A stretch of DNA of 64,000 nucleotides from Gimesia sp. (GCF_040219335.1 NZ_JAVJSQ010000004.1:496001-560000), one strand, 5' to 3'. Counted from the first letter of the stretch, positions 46,359 to 55,714 are shown. Notes: generated by a model from the letters alone, not told the origin. Made by a program: numbers and translations.

Positions 46359-47006
46359 TCAGTTCTGAGAGAGTTGATCCAGGGTGTCGTCAGCGAAACT
46401 CCGGAAGGGCTCGTCCTGTGACATCTGTTTAAAGATTTCCTTCCCGCGTTTGATCACCATCGGATCCGGGGCCACCAGGAATTCCTTGAGCAGCTTAGCA
46501 ATAAATTTGCCATCCATGCCCTTCAGCAGTTGCAGATTCTCTTCCAGTGAGACCTGCATCAGATACTGCACCGCATCACCAGACGGCAACGCCGTCAACA
46601 CGGACTGTGTCTTTTTCGTCGCGACACTCTGGCTCTGTTCTTTCAACAGAGCCAGCTCTTCCTCAAATTTCAGCTTGGCTGCTTCAAAGGCCAGCCGATC
46701 CTGTTTCAAAGCATCGGAAGACTGCGTGATCGAGCTTTTCAGCATATCGATTTCATCTTCACGGGCCACCAGTTCCAGAATCCGCATGGCCCGTTTTTCC
46801 GTCACTTCGTCCCGGGAGGGCAGCACCGTTTCATCTTCGACCAGTTCCACATCATCCAGAGTCTGACCGGTTACGATCAGTCGAATATCTTTCACAGCGT
46901 CTGCATTCAGATGACCCCGGAACCAGAGAAAGCCTACCCCCAGCAGCTGCGAAATGATCGTAGCCACACAGAACACGCTGACAATCACAGCCAGAGAACG
47001 CATCAT
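46359..47006 (-). CDS. MotE/FlbB-like flagellar protein
   Basis: A 215-residue protein with one N-terminal membrane helix (about 5-28), a long coiled coil (about 70-130, including LKQDRLAFEAAKLKFEEELALLKEQ), and a C-terminal MgtE-N-like helical domain (about 135-210, MDGKFIAKLLKEF). This layout is that of MotE/FlbB, a motility-torque or chaperone protein for MotC in alphaproteobacteria. Its place between fliJ and fliK is typical of flagellar clusters with this family. It overlaps the fliJ stop by four bases. Confidence 0.75.
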   Translation of the reverse strand: MMRSLAVIVSVFCVATIISQLLGVGFLWFRGHLNADAVKDIRLIVTGQTLDDVELVEDETVLPSRDEVTEKRAMRILELVAREDEIDMLKSSITQSSDALKQDRLAFEAAKLKFEEELALLKEQSQSVATKKTQSVLTALPSGDAVQYLMQVSLEENLQLLKGMDGKFIAKLLKEFLVAPDPMVIKRGKEIFKQMSQDEPFRSFADDTLDQLSQN

Positions 47007-47455
47007 CGAAGACCTCCCGACTGCTGTGTCGCGGCCCAGGTTTCTTCCAGTTCCAGAGATTCTTTACGGATCTGGGCAAACTGAAATGCCTCGCGGTGCT
47101 TGTCTGACAGTTTTTCCATCGCCTTGACTTCCTGCTCCGCTTTCGCCAGAGCCTGTCTGCAGGCAGTCAGCTGCTTTTCTAAAAGCCGTCGATTTGCCTG
47201 AACCGTCCGTAACTGTGCCTGTAACTGTCCTACATAAGAACGCAGGTTCGCACCGGCATCAATGTCTACACGTCCCGGTTCCTGTCGCTGACGGATCTCC
47301 TGAATCTGTTCCTGCCGGAGTGCATCCAGGCGCTGGGACTCCTCGACCAGACGCTGATCAGCCTGCAGAATCTCCCCGAGCAGCTGACGGCAGAGACTGC
47401 GTTTATGCCGTCGCATTTTCAGAACAGATTCAAATTGAAAGCGAAATTTTTTCAT
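47003..47455 (-). CDS. fliJ: Flagellar export chaperone FliJ
   Basis: A 150-residue, almost entirely coiled-coil protein. It starts MKKFRFQFESVLKMRRHKRS, the FliJ signature, and has heptads to about residue 125. It is the stalk of the FliI ATPase ring and escorts substrates. Its position directly after fliI is standard. The ATGA overlap couples it to the next gene. Confidence 0.9.
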   Translation of the reverse strand: MKKFRFQFESVLKMRRHKRSLCRQLLGEILQADQRLVEESQRLDALRQEQIQEIRQRQEPGRVDIDAGANLRSYVGQLQAQLRTVQANRRLLEKQLTACRQALAKAEQEVKAMEKLSDKHREAFQFAQIRKESLELEETWAATQQSGGLR

Positions 47456-47494
47456 AATCGCAAACTCAGGTCAGAGTCAGATTTCCGTTGATCT

Positions 47495-48880
47495 TCAGTT
47501 CAGATTGCCCGCTGCCTCAGCCGGAGACATTACGTCTGCAGCTGCTTCAGGACCTTCTGTATGCATCGGTTTGAGCTGTTCCATCCGTGCAGTCAGGTTG
47601 GCCAGTCCCTGGTTTGCCAGGTCAAAGTTCGAGTTTTCCGTATTCCCCTGCTGCAGGAATTCATTCCAGATTGGTCGCAGTTTAATCGCCAGGTCAACTT
47701 CCGCATTCGAGCCCGTCTGATACGCGCCAATCGAAATCAAATCTTCAGACTGCTGATAAGCGGCCATCAGTTTTTTCAGCTGTGACGCGGCCGCCTGATG
47801 AGACGGTGTAGTTATGTCATTCATCGAACGACTGATACTCTGCAATACATCAATCGCAGGCCAGTGAGATTCGTGAGCCAGTTTACGCGACAGCATGATA
47901 TGGCCATCCAGGATCCCGCGCACGGTATCTGAAATCGGCTCATTCGCATCGTCGGCTTCAACGAGCACGGTGTAGAAACCGGTAATACTACCTGAATCGG
48001 TCCGACCACTCCGTTCCAGCAGTTTGGGCAGGAGAGAAAACACGCTGGGGGGATAGCCACGGGTCGCTGGAGGCTCACCGGCTGCCAGGCCGATTTCCCG
48101 TTGTGCCAGTGCATAGCGGGTCACACTGTCCATCATCAGCAGCACGTCTTTGCCACTATCGCGGAAGTATTCCGAGACGGCGGTTGCCAGATGCGCGGCG
48201 CGCAGACGAATCAACGCCGGTTCATCACTCGTTGCCACAATGACCACACTGCGGGACAGTCCTTCCGGGCCCAGGTCGCGATCCAGGAACTCTCGGACTT
48301 CACGACCTCGCTCACCCACCAGGCAGACCACATTCACATCCGCAGAACTCTGGCGGGCCATCTGTCCCATCAAGGTACTTTTTCCTACACCGCTGCCCGC
48401 AAAGATCCCCAGACGCTGACCTTTGCCACAGGTGAGTAACCCATCGATAGTCCGAATACCTGTGCTCAAGGGTGTATCGATTCGCGGACGATCCAGGGGC
48501 GAAATCGGTTTCGCCTTCAGATTGGCCCGTTCCGCAAGCATGGCCTGGTTTTTGCCATCGATACAACGTCCGCGTCCATCGAGAACACGTCCCAGAATTT
48601 CATCCCCCACCGCTACGGCAGGGACAGACTGAATCAGTGACACACGGTCGCCACGACGAATTCCGGTCAGTTCTTCGTAAGGCAGTAAAAGCGTTTCTTC
48701 ATCCTGGAAGCCGACGACTTCCGCTTCGATGGCGTGACCATTTTCCCGATCGATGGCGCAAACGGCCCCCAGCGGTGCCGGAAATCCGGAGACCGAAGCC
48801 GTCAGTCCCACGACACGGGTCACCCTGCCTGTCAGGCGAAAGGGCAAAATCTGTTTTATCTGCTGGGATACATCAAACAT
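47495..48880 (-). CDS. fliI: Flagellum-specific ATPase FliI
   Basis: A 461-residue F1-type ATPase. Walker A AGSGVGKST is at 161-169 and Walker B at LLMMDSVTRYALAQREIGLA. The export-ATPase signature GEPPATRGYPPSVFSLLPKLLERSG is present. The N-terminal beta-barrel and C-terminal helical domain are complete. It energises substrate unfolding at the export gate with FliH and FliJ. It begins nine bases after fliH. Confidence 0.97.
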   Translation of the reverse strand: MFDVSQQIKQILPFRLTGRVTRVVGLTASVSGFPAPLGAVCAIDRENGHAIEAEVVGFQDEETLLLPYEELTGIRRGDRVSLIQSVPAVAVGDEILGRVLDGRGRCIDGKNQAMLAERANLKAKPISPLDRPRIDTPLSTGIRTIDGLLTCGKGQRLGIFAGSGVGKSTLMGQMARQSSADVNVVCLVGERGREVREFLDRDLGPEGLSRSVVIVATSDEPALIRLRAAHLATAVSEYFRDSGKDVLLMMDSVTRYALAQREIGLAAGEPPATRGYPPSVFSLLPKLLERSGRTDSGSITGFYTVLVEADDANEPISDTVRGILDGHIMLSRKLAHESHWPAIDVLQSISRSMNDITTPSHQAAASQLKKLMAAYQQSEDLISIGAYQTGSNAEVDLAIKLRPIWNEFLQQGNTENSNFDLANQGLANLTARMEQLKPMHTEGPEAAADVMSPAEAAGNLN

Positions 48881-48889
48881 CCGAAAAAA

Positions 48890-49609
48890 CTATTCCTGAT
48901 TCTGAATGATCAGTTCCTCTGAAATTCGCTCGAGTTGCGTTTTCAGGGTCGCGTCAATCGTGCCATGCTGCGTCTCGACAATACAACCACCGGGAGAAAT
49001 TGTTTCGTCCTCTATGATCTCACAACTCTGACAGCCGGTTAAATTACTGATGAAAGTTCTGGTGTTCTGCCCCAGGTGTTCGACATCGACAGGATTCAGA
49101 TGAAATCGAATCTGCTGCGTGCCGGAAGCAAGCTTCAGCGCTTCACTCATCATGGGACGCACCGACTCAGGCTTCGCATTCAGTTCCGCGCGGATGACTT
49201 TCTCGGCAATCCCCAGGCAGATTTCGACGGCACTCTTATCCCAGATCTGTCTCCAGTTCACACGTTCGTGCTGCAAGGCTTCCACGGCCTGCTGCATCGC
49301 GGGATAAACGGTTCCCAGTTGCTCCTGAACCATCTGGCTGGCCCGTTCCTCGGCCCGGGTCTGTACCACTTGCTCCTGTTCCTTCTGTGCTTCGATCACC
49401 CCTTGCTGATGACCTTCCTGGTAGGCAGTCTGTCTGATCTGTTCCGCTTCCTGCTGCGCATCCAGAATCATCTGTCGCGTCTGATCGCGCACCTGCTGAA
49501 TGTAGTCTTCGCATCGTTTTTCGATGTCGTTAAAGCTGTAAGCCACCTTCGAACCCAATGCTCGAAAGGCCTCTGCTTTTAACAGTTTTGCTGTTTCCAG
49601 TTCCGCCAT
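48890..49609 (-). CDS. fliH: Flagellar export protein FliH
   Basis: A 239-residue protein with a charged coiled-coil first half (QQVRDQTRQMILDAQQEAEQIRQTAYQEGHQQG, Gln/Glu-rich and Ala-rich as in FliH stalks). The vacuolar-ATPase-E-like C-terminal domain is at about 110-235. It anchors FliI to the C ring and holds it inactive until export. Encoded between fliG and fliI. Confidence 0.92.
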   Translation of the reverse strand: MAELETAKLLKAEAFRALGSKVAYSFNDIEKRCEDYIQQVRDQTRQMILDAQQEAEQIRQTAYQEGHQQGVIEAQKEQEQVVQTRAEERASQMVQEQLGTVYPAMQQAVEALQHERVNWRQIWDKSAVEICLGIAEKVIRAELNAKPESVRPMMSEALKLASGTQQIRFHLNPVDVEHLGQNTRTFISNLTGCQSCEIIEDETISPGGCIVETQHGTIDATLKTQLERISEELIIQNQE

Positions 49610-49689
49610 AATTCCATCTTTATCTGTATTCTGTCAGGCGACCTCTGCGTCCAGAACCGTTTGACATCAAACTCGTTCCCTGATCGGAA

Positions 49690-50685
49690 TCAGGTAATGT
49701 ACTGTTCGCTTTCGCTTCCGGAGGCAACTTCAATCTCACCTGCATCTTCCAACCGCCGCACGCTGTCGACAATCTGTTGCTGAACGGCTTCGACATCGCT
49801 GACCTTGATCGGCCCCAGGTATTCCATTTCTTCCCGCAGCATGTCAGCCGCCCGTTGTGACAGATTACTGAGCACCTTCTGCTTGATCTCATCGGAGGCT
49901 CCCTTGAGAGCCACCGCCCACTGGTTGGTATCCACCTCTTTGAGCAGAGCCTGAATGGCCTTGTTGTCAAGTTTGACCAGGTCGTCAAAGACGAACATCA
50001 GTCTTCTGATCTCGTCCGCCAGATCAGGTGTCTCCTGGTCCATATTCTCCAGAATCCCCTTGTTGGTCATCCGGTCGGTCACGTTCAGGATTTCAGCCAC
50101 CAGTTCTACGCCACCTGCCTTTTCGGTTCCCTGGCTGAATGTATTTTTCATTCGATGCTCCAGGCTCTTCTCAACGTCACGAATGACTTCCGGGCTGGTC
50201 TGCTCCATATTGGCAATCCGCTTGATCACATCCATCTGCTTGTTGGAAGGGAGCCCTGCCAGCACTTCTGCCGCCAGGTTACTGGGCAGATGCGACATGA
50301 TCATGGCAATGGTCTGCGGGTGCTCTTCGATGATAAAGGTCAGCAGGTTTGCCGCTCCGGACTTCTGTAGAAACCCGAAAGGAACCGAGTTCATCGTCTG
50401 GTTGATACTGTCCAGGATCGAACCGGCGCCTTCTTTGCCCAGCGACTGTTCCAGCAGTTCATTCACCGCATCCAGACCGCCCCGTTCCATATTGGTTTGC
50501 TCACTACTCAGTGAAGTGAACTCGTTCAACACACTGGACTGCTGCTCTTTGGTGACATCCTGCATCCGGGCAATCATCATCGTCACTTTTTCGACATCAT
50601 CTTTGGACATCAGACTTAAGACCTCTGCAGCCAGCGGTTTGTCCAGACTCAGTAACAGCACAGCTGCTTTTTGGAGATCATCCAT
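49690..50685 (-). CDS. fliG: Flagellar motor switch protein FliG
   Basis: A 331-residue protein. The middle-domain motif EEHPQTIAMIMSHL and the C-terminal torque helix region (about 230-325, LVKLDNKAIQALLKEVDTNQWAVALKGASDEIKQK) with the charged residues that meet MotA are present. Length is normal. An ATG with a Shine-Dalgarno-like GAGTGG is preferred to a GTG four codons earlier. A UUCG hairpin lies between fliF and fliG. It transmits torque from the stator to the rotor. Confidence 0.95.
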   Translation of the reverse strand: MDDLQKAAVLLLSLDKPLAAEVLSLMSKDDVEKVTMMIARMQDVTKEQQSSVLNEFTSLSSEQTNMERGGLDAVNELLEQSLGKEGAGSILDSINQTMNSVPFGFLQKSGAANLLTFIIEEHPQTIAMIMSHLPSNLAAEVLAGLPSNKQMDVIKRIANMEQTSPEVIRDVEKSLEHRMKNTFSQGTEKAGGVELVAEILNVTDRMTNKGILENMDQETPDLADEIRRLMFVFDDLVKLDNKAIQALLKEVDTNQWAVALKGASDEIKQKVLSNLSQRAADMLREEMEYLGPIKVSDVEAVQQQIVDSVRRLEDAGEIEVASGSESEQYIT

Positions 50686-50719
50686 GTTTCTATCCACTCT
50701 TTAACTGTATTGCTGATCG

Positions 50720-50733
50720 GCTCCCGAAGGAGC
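50720..50733 (-). promoter_or_regulatory. UUCG tetraloop hairpin between fliF and fliG
   Basis: Read leftward the RNA is GCTCC-TTCG-GGAGC, five GC-rich pairs closed by the very stable C(UUCG)G tetraloop, in the 54-base gap between fliF and fliG. It suggests mRNA processing or protection that sets different levels of the MS ring and switch genes. Confidence 0.5.
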
Positions 50734-50739
50734 ACCTGT

Positions 50740-52356
50740 CTACGACTTGGACTGAATCCACTTCCGCAGCACCAGGGCTGCGGCTTCCGGATTGTCGCGT
50801 ACGAGCAACTGCACTTCATCCCGCTGCGTCGGTTCCCTGCGGGGGCGAATCTCTTCCTCTTCGTCATCCGAGGGAGCTGGTTTCTCGCGAGGCATGTTTA
50901 CTTCCTCCGTATTGACTTCTTCAATCTCCGGCATACTCTTATTGAGCATCCAGAGTGCCCAGAGTGCGAACAGACCCAGGCCGATCGTGCTGCCCCACTG
51001 GCTCACAAACTCACCTACGGTTTCCGTGATCGGCAGCGCCACCTCCGGCACCTGCTGATCTACGCGAACGAACGAGGCAACGCTCACAGAATTCTCAGCC
51101 GACTGGGAAGGAATCAGTTTCTGAACCTGTTTCTGTATGCTGGTTTCCACCTCGGCTTTGATCGTATCGGTCGCCTGCTTGAAGGTGGCCAGATCCGCAT
51201 CCGACTCTCCCTTCTGGATGCCCCGTTTGACTGCGACGGCAGCGTAATAGTCTTCGGGAATGGATATTGAAACCTGAACCGTGTTCGGCATCGCAGCCAC
51301 AAATTCTTTTTCCGTCCAGGTGAAGGAAGGTGCCGACAGCGATTCTGAATTCGTTTCGGTTACTTTCTCGCTCTTCTCATTACCACGTGCCACCGATAGC
51401 GAATTGGGTTGATTGGAACGGGCTCCGGGTTCGGCTCGGGCCGGCTTCTGCGTGATGTTCCGCTCAGTCGACTGCTCTTTCGACTGCAGTGCGACTGTGC
51501 CATCGGTGTTGATTTCCTGTTTACGTTCAACGTAGCGCTTCAGATTTTCCACATCGACATTCACATTCACGATCACATCGGGAATGTAAGAGAGGGAATC
51601 CAGAATCTTGGTCTGGTAGTTCCGGGTATGCTTGTTGACCCAGCTGATGAACTTACCATCGAAGGCGGCATTCTTATCTTCCGCGGTGTAAGAGTTTCCG
51701 GTCGACTGGTCGAAGACAGTCACCGATTCCGCAGTCAGGTCAGGTACCATGGTAGAGACCGCTGCCCGCAGGCTGCTCGCCAGGGTGGGAGAGAGTTCCC
51801 GCCCGGGACGTGGCTTGACCATCACGGTTGCCGTGACTTCGGGAGTGGTATTATTCCAGCGAAGCCGTTTCTTGGAACGGGCCCACATCACACTCGCATC
51901 TTCAATTGAGGGGATGGCCCGGATCATTCTTCGCAGCTGATTCCCTAAAGCGATATCCCGCATGACCTGCAACTGGTCCTTGCTGACGAACATGCTCGAT
52001 TTTTCAAACTGCTCCTGCCATTCGGATGCCCAGTCAGTCGGTAGCCCGCCCCCTTCGATCAGCGCTGCATTGTAGCGGGTCACTTCGGACTGCGGGACCA
52101 TGATCCGCTGTCCTTTCCGGTTGAAATCGGTCAGCCCCGCCCGCAGCAGGACTTCTTCAGCGTGAATCACACCTTCCGTGGTGAAATCTTTCCCCAGCGA
52201 AAGTGACACATAACTGGATTGACTTTCGCGAAAGAACAGGAAGCCGAACGCGACCATCATCAACAGAGGGACGGCCAGCAGAATCGCCCGCTGACTGCCC
52301 GTCATGTTCTGATATAAGCTGGCGAACTGTTGATATATTTTTTTTATCGTATCCAT
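50740..52356 (-). CDS. fliF: Flagellar MS-ring protein FliF
   Basis: A 538-residue ring protein. Membrane helices near 22-42 and 460-480 bracket the ring-building domains (about 50-235, with LALGNQLRRMIRAIPSIEDASVMWARS and ATVMVKPRPGRELSPTLASSLRAAVS). The last 40 residues, Glu/Arg-rich and ending VLRKWI, carry the FliG-binding helix. A long Gln/Asn/Ser region (about 295-345) is the beta-collar part. The founding ring of the basal body. Confidence 0.95.
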   Translation of the reverse strand: MDTIKKIYQQFASLYQNMTGSQRAILLAVPLLMMVAFGFLFFRESQSSYVSLSLGKDFTTEGVIHAEEVLLRAGLTDFNRKGQRIMVPQSEVTRYNAALIEGGGLPTDWASEWQEQFEKSSMFVSKDQLQVMRDIALGNQLRRMIRAIPSIEDASVMWARSKKRLRWNNTTPEVTATVMVKPRPGRELSPTLASSLRAAVSTMVPDLTAESVTVFDQSTGNSYTAEDKNAAFDGKFISWVNKHTRNYQTKILDSLSYIPDVIVNVNVDVENLKRYVERKQEINTDGTVALQSKEQSTERNITQKPARAEPGARSNQPNSLSVARGNEKSEKVTETNSESLSAPSFTWTEKEFVAAMPNTVQVSISIPEDYYAAVAVKRGIQKGESDADLATFKQATDTIKAEVETSIQKQVQKLIPSQSAENSVSVASFVRVDQQVPEVALPITETVGEFVSQWGSTIGLGLFALWALWMLNKSMPEIEEVNTEEVNMPREKPAPSDDEEEEIRPRREPTQRDEVQLLVRDNPEAAALVLRKWIQSKS

Positions 52357-52421
52357 ACCGGGGGAACCAATCGACTAGTCCATGTCAAAATGGTAAGAAA
52401 ATCACTTTTGAGTGCGGTTGA

Positions 52422-52736
52422 TCAGAGCTGCATCCGCTGCACTTCGTTATACGCTTCCAGCAGCTTATTTCGCATCTGCACCATCATCTTCAGGGCCAGA
52501 TCCGCCTTCTTCACCGAAGTAAAGACTTCCGCCTGGGTGATATCACCTCCCAGCAGTCCTTTTTCAATAGCCTGCTGCGAATCGAGCTGGATCTGATTGG
52601 CGTTATGCAGTGAGTCCAGCATCAGTTCCTTGAAGGATGGACCGCCCGTTGGATTGGCAGTGCCTGCTTCCTGAATGCCTGTCGGGGGAATCCCCGGCAC
52701 AAATGCATTTCCGATATGACTGATGGAATTCGTCAT
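52422..52736 (-). CDS. fliE: Flagellar hook-basal body adaptor FliE
   Basis: A 104-residue protein. The C-terminal half carries the conserved MLDSLHNANQIQLDSQQAIEKGLLGGDITQAEVFTSVKKADLALKMMVQMRNKLLEAYNEV helical pattern of FliE. It joins the MS ring to the rod. Encoded between flgC and fliF as in nearly all flagellar clusters. Confidence 0.95.
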   Translation of the reverse strand: MTNSISHIGNAFVPGIPPTGIQEAGTANPTGGPSFKELMLDSLHNANQIQLDSQQAIEKGLLGGDITQAEVFTSVKKADLALKMMVQMRNKLLEAYNEVQRMQL

Positions 52737-52795
52737 CCTGTTCCCTTCCCTGAGATCAGATGAAGTTGAATTATTACGATAATGAAAGTCTCACC

Positions 52796-53209
52796 TCAGG
52801 CCAGGATCCGCAACGATGTATTAAACATTTCTTTCGACATCTGCATTGCGGAAATATTGGCCTCGTAGGAACGTCCTGCCTCCATGGCATTGACGAACTC
52901 GTTGACCATATCAATGTTAGGATAGGTAACATTCCCATCCTGGTCTGCATGAGGATGGCCGGGATCATACGTTTTTCTTAAAGGTGTGTCTGTATCAATT
53001 TTTACATGATATTGAACACCGACTCCCGTCTTCTCCTGATCCAGGCTCTCCGTATCCGCCTGAAAGGTCACAATCCGGCGATAATAGGGCTCTTTGTCGC
53101 TGGCAGGGTCATAAGACACATTCACTGCAGCGATATTACCTGCAATTGTGTTCATTCTCTGACGCTGTGCCACCAGAGCACTGCTGCTGATATCAATTCC
53201 CTTAAACAT
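52796..53209 (-). CDS. flgC: Flagellar rod protein FlgC
   Basis: A 137-residue proximal rod protein. The N-terminal FKGIDISSSALVAQRQRMNTIAGNIAAVNV and C-terminal MVNEFVNAMEAGRSYEANISAMQMSKEMFNTSLRIL helices are the rod-family D0 elements, with the PNIDMVNE motif. Normal length and position. Confidence 0.95.
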   Translation of the reverse strand: MFKGIDISSSALVAQRQRMNTIAGNIAAVNVSYDPASDKEPYYRRIVTFQADTESLDQEKTGVGVQYHVKIDTDTPLRKTYDPGHPHADQDGNVTYPNIDMVNEFVNAMEAGRSYEANISAMQMSKEMFNTSLRILA

Positions 53210-53257
53210 ACCTCGCTCCTTTACCCGATCTTCCTGAGTTCACTCAGATTACAGGCC

Positions 53258-53722
53258 TTAAGCTCTTTCAGAGATTACCGTTAACAGCTGATTCATCTGA
53301 GCCATCATGGTCTCAACCGCAAACTGCTGCATCAGCGAGTTTTTGGTCATATGCATCACCTGTGCTTCAATGCTCCGATTATTATCATCATTAAAGGTCA
53401 GATTCTGAGGCGACGTTTCCCGGGCCTCGTACAAACTCCGTGGAAACAGTCTCTGCAGCTCTGTTTCCGGATTTCGTGTCTCTCCCAGCGTCACCGGCAT
53501 CGACAGCGACGAACGGTTGGCAGGCTGAGCCAGCTTTTCCTGCAACTGAACGGCTTCCTGCAATGCCTGCTGAAATTCGGCCACAGGCAGATCGCGCATC
53601 TTGTACCCGGGGGTATCAATATTCGCGATATTTCCCGCCAGAACTTCCTGCCGACGCTCTGAGAATGCGGCCATTTTCTCCAGCAGTGGCAACGAATTCG
53701 AATTCAGAATCTGATCTAACAT
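53258..53722 (-). CDS. flgB: Flagellar rod protein FlgB
   Basis: A 154-residue proximal rod protein. LPLLEKMAAFSERRQEVLAGNIANIDTPGYKMRDL is the FlgB/FlgC rod signature, and a second family helix is at the C-terminus (NNRSIEAQVMHMTKNSLMQQFAVETMMAQM). It heads the classic flgB-flgC-fliE run, 37 bases after the degenerate NtrC-like gene. Confidence 0.95.
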   Translation of the reverse strand: MLDQILNSNSLPLLEKMAAFSERRQEVLAGNIANIDTPGYKMRDLPVAEFQQALQEAVQLQEKLAQPANRSSLSMPVTLGETRNPETELQRLFPRSLYEARETSPQNLTFNDDNNRSIEAQVMHMTKNSLMQQFAVETMMAQMNQLLTVISERA

Positions 53723-53759
53723 GATTTACACCTTCATAAACAATAAACGCTGCCGCTGG

Positions 53760-55208
53760 TCAGGCTGCACGCCGGACCGTGAAGTTCCGTTTTGAATCTG
53801 GGCCTCCCCGTGGCGGGTAGCCGTATGATCTCAGTTTTCCTGAAAGTGTTCTCAAGCCGATGTCCAGCATCTGGGCCGTATTCTCACGGTTACCCCCACA
53901 ACGGGCAAAGGTACTTTCAATCAACTTCTGTTCCATTTCACGCAAGGTCATACCGACCATTGCCTCGGGATCGGCCAATGCCTCGGATCCAATCCAGGGC
54001 TGCAGGCTGGCAGCATCCAGGCGAGGACCGTTGTCGACTCGACTGATATGCTGAATCAGGTTTCTGAGTTCCTGCACATCGCCGGTCCAGTTGTGCCGCT
54101 TCAGGGTTTCCAGGCCATCCAGTGTCAGCAGCTTGGGAACAGTCCCCTCGCTGCGGGCAACTTCGCTCAACAGGTACTCTGTGAGCAATGCCAGATCTTC
54201 CCTGCGATCATTCAACCGTGGAACCGAAATCGTCGTTTCACCCAGCACAGAAGCCAGTTTACGCTTGAACTGATTTTGAGCAACCAGTTCGGTCAGCGGA
54301 ACATGACTTAACGTCAACAGTCGGCAGTTGAGTTTTTTGAGCAGACCGTCTTCGGGAGAGAGATACTCTTTCCGTTCCACGATTTTTAGAACCGCCGCCT
54401 GTACCGGCAGAGAGGCGAGCTGCATCTGATCCAGTACCAGGGTCCCCCCTTCGGCCTGCTCGAGGCGACCGGGGTTCCACTTGGGCTCATCGGTGTAGCT
54501 GCTCTGCTCATCAGTAAAATACCCCAGCAGTTCCCGCTCAACATTTTCAATCGTGAGGCTGCTGCAGTTCACCTTGATAAAAGGTCGCGTCTCCAGAAAC
54601 ATGGCATCATGAATCATCTCCGCCACCAGTGCTAATTCCGTCCCCGGAGCGCCCTGCACCAAAACGGGAGTCAGCAGATGAATCGTGTCGGCAATCCGGT
54701 CACGAAGTGTCTGGATAGCCTGACTGTAGCCGATCAGCTTACGCGTTGATCGCGTATTCAGTTCCTGAATCAGTCCGGTACACTTTCGCGACAGACGAGA
54801 ATATCTGATCGCGGAATCGAGCAGACGGCCGATACTCTCCAGCGAGTCTTCCGGCTTCAATTCTGCAAAAGGAACCATGCCTGCCAGACTCCCCGTTCCG
54901 CCTGCTTGTCGAGCATCAGGAGTCTGTCCGGCGATGAAAGCGGGATAAAACAGTACCGGGATCAAGCTCTGCTCGGGAAGTGTCTCTGCCTTGAAGGCGT
55001 ACTCAGCAATCCCTTTCGCATCGAGCAAGACACAAACATCTGCCTCGGAGTGCAGTGGTGCCGGAGACAGCACGATCTCTGCCAGCGGCACGACCGTGTA
55101 GCCCAGATTTGACAACTGCGTACAGATTTCCAGTCGGCGGATCCGATCTTCGGATACGACCTGGATCACGCCGCGTGATGTTACCTGATGAATCATACTC
55201 TGCTTCAT
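53760..55208 (-). CDS. Degenerate NtrC-like regulator without ATPase or sigma-54 contact motifs
   Basis: A 482-residue protein with the three-part NtrC layout: receiver-like (1-135), AAA+ (about 155-395) and Fis-type helix-turn-helix (about 424-462, NRENTAQMLDIGLRTLSGKLRSYG). The AAA+ core is altered at every catalytic point. Walker A reads GAPGTELA (186-193), without lysine. Walker B reads LVLDQMQ, with Gln261 for glutamate. The GAFTGA loop is replaced by YFTDEQSSYTDEPKW. The arginine-finger stretch FREDLYFR is replaced by FKRKLASVL. The Fis domain and Asn-Trp-x-Gly-x-Val-x-Glu-Leu motif (NWTGDVQELRNL) are kept. It probably binds DNA or a partner without ATP hydrolysis. Confidence 0.88.
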   Translation of the reverse strand: MKQSMIHQVTSRGVIQVVSEDRIRRLEICTQLSNLGYTVVPLAEIVLSPAPLHSEADVCVLLDAKGIAEYAFKAETLPEQSLIPVLFYPAFIAGQTPDARQAGGTGSLAGMVPFAELKPEDSLESIGRLLDSAIRYSRLSRKCTGLIQELNTRSTRKLIGYSQAIQTLRDRIADTIHLLTPVLVQGAPGTELALVAEMIHDAMFLETRPFIKVNCSSLTIENVERELLGYFTDEQSSYTDEPKWNPGRLEQAEGGTLVLDQMQLASLPVQAAVLKIVERKEYLSPEDGLLKKLNCRLLTLSHVPLTELVAQNQFKRKLASVLGETTISVPRLNDRREDLALLTEYLLSEVARSEGTVPKLLTLDGLETLKRHNWTGDVQELRNLIQHISRVDNGPRLDAASLQPWIGSEALADPEAMVGMTLREMEQKLIESTFARCGGNRENTAQMLDIGLRTLSGKLRSYGYPPRGGPDSKRNFTVRRAA

Positions 55209-55261
55209 TATTAAAAACCAATCTCTGAAAGATTAACGTTACGTATTGTTCTAAGCGACCG

Positions 55262-55714
55262 TTACTGGTCGATATTTAAATGGCGATGCGTCACCGGGGC
55301 CAGGTTATCCCGGTAGGCTTCACCCACTCTGCCCCCCTGGTTGAGTGACTTTAACTGCTCACGAGTCTGATCGCGTCGATGCACCATCGACTGCGTGCTG
55401 GTATCTTCGTTCTGCAACAACTCGGACAGAACTGCCTCCGATTGTTGTAATATGGCTTCACAGGTTTCCCGCTGCTCTGTTGGCAGTTGATCCCGGTCGG
55501 CCTTCCATTTTTCCCAGAGCTGAGGCAACTGCCGGGTATACTGATCCAGTTGTCCCAGCAACCGCTGTTTCTGTCCCAGAACATCCAGCAGCTGAGTGTA
55601 ATCATCCTGCTCGATCAGTTCCTGCTGCTGAAGAGAGAGCTTCAACAGGGCCCTGGAGTATTCCAGACGCACTGCAAACAGTTTGGGATAATCAATCATG
55701 TGTGTTGAAGTCAT
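55262..55714 (-). CDS. FlgN-like flagellar chaperone
   Basis: A 150-residue, largely helical coiled-coil protein. The pattern LLKLSLQQQELIEQDDYTQLLDVLGQKQRLLGQLDQYT and a late helical region (EAILQQSEAVLSELLQNEDTSTQSMVHRRDQT) match FlgN, which chaperones hook-associated proteins FlgK and FlgL. Those genes are not in the window. An ATG at 55699 is a second possible start. The gene opens the flagellar array before the NtrC-like protein. Another FliT/FlgN-type family member is possible. Confidence 0.65.
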   Translation of the reverse strand: MTSTHMIDYPKLFAVRLEYSRALLKLSLQQQELIEQDDYTQLLDVLGQKQRLLGQLDQYTRQLPQLWEKWKADRDQLPTEQRETCEAILQQSEAVLSELLQNEDTSTQSMVHRRDQTREQLKSLNQGGRVGEAYRDNLAPVTHRHLNIDQ

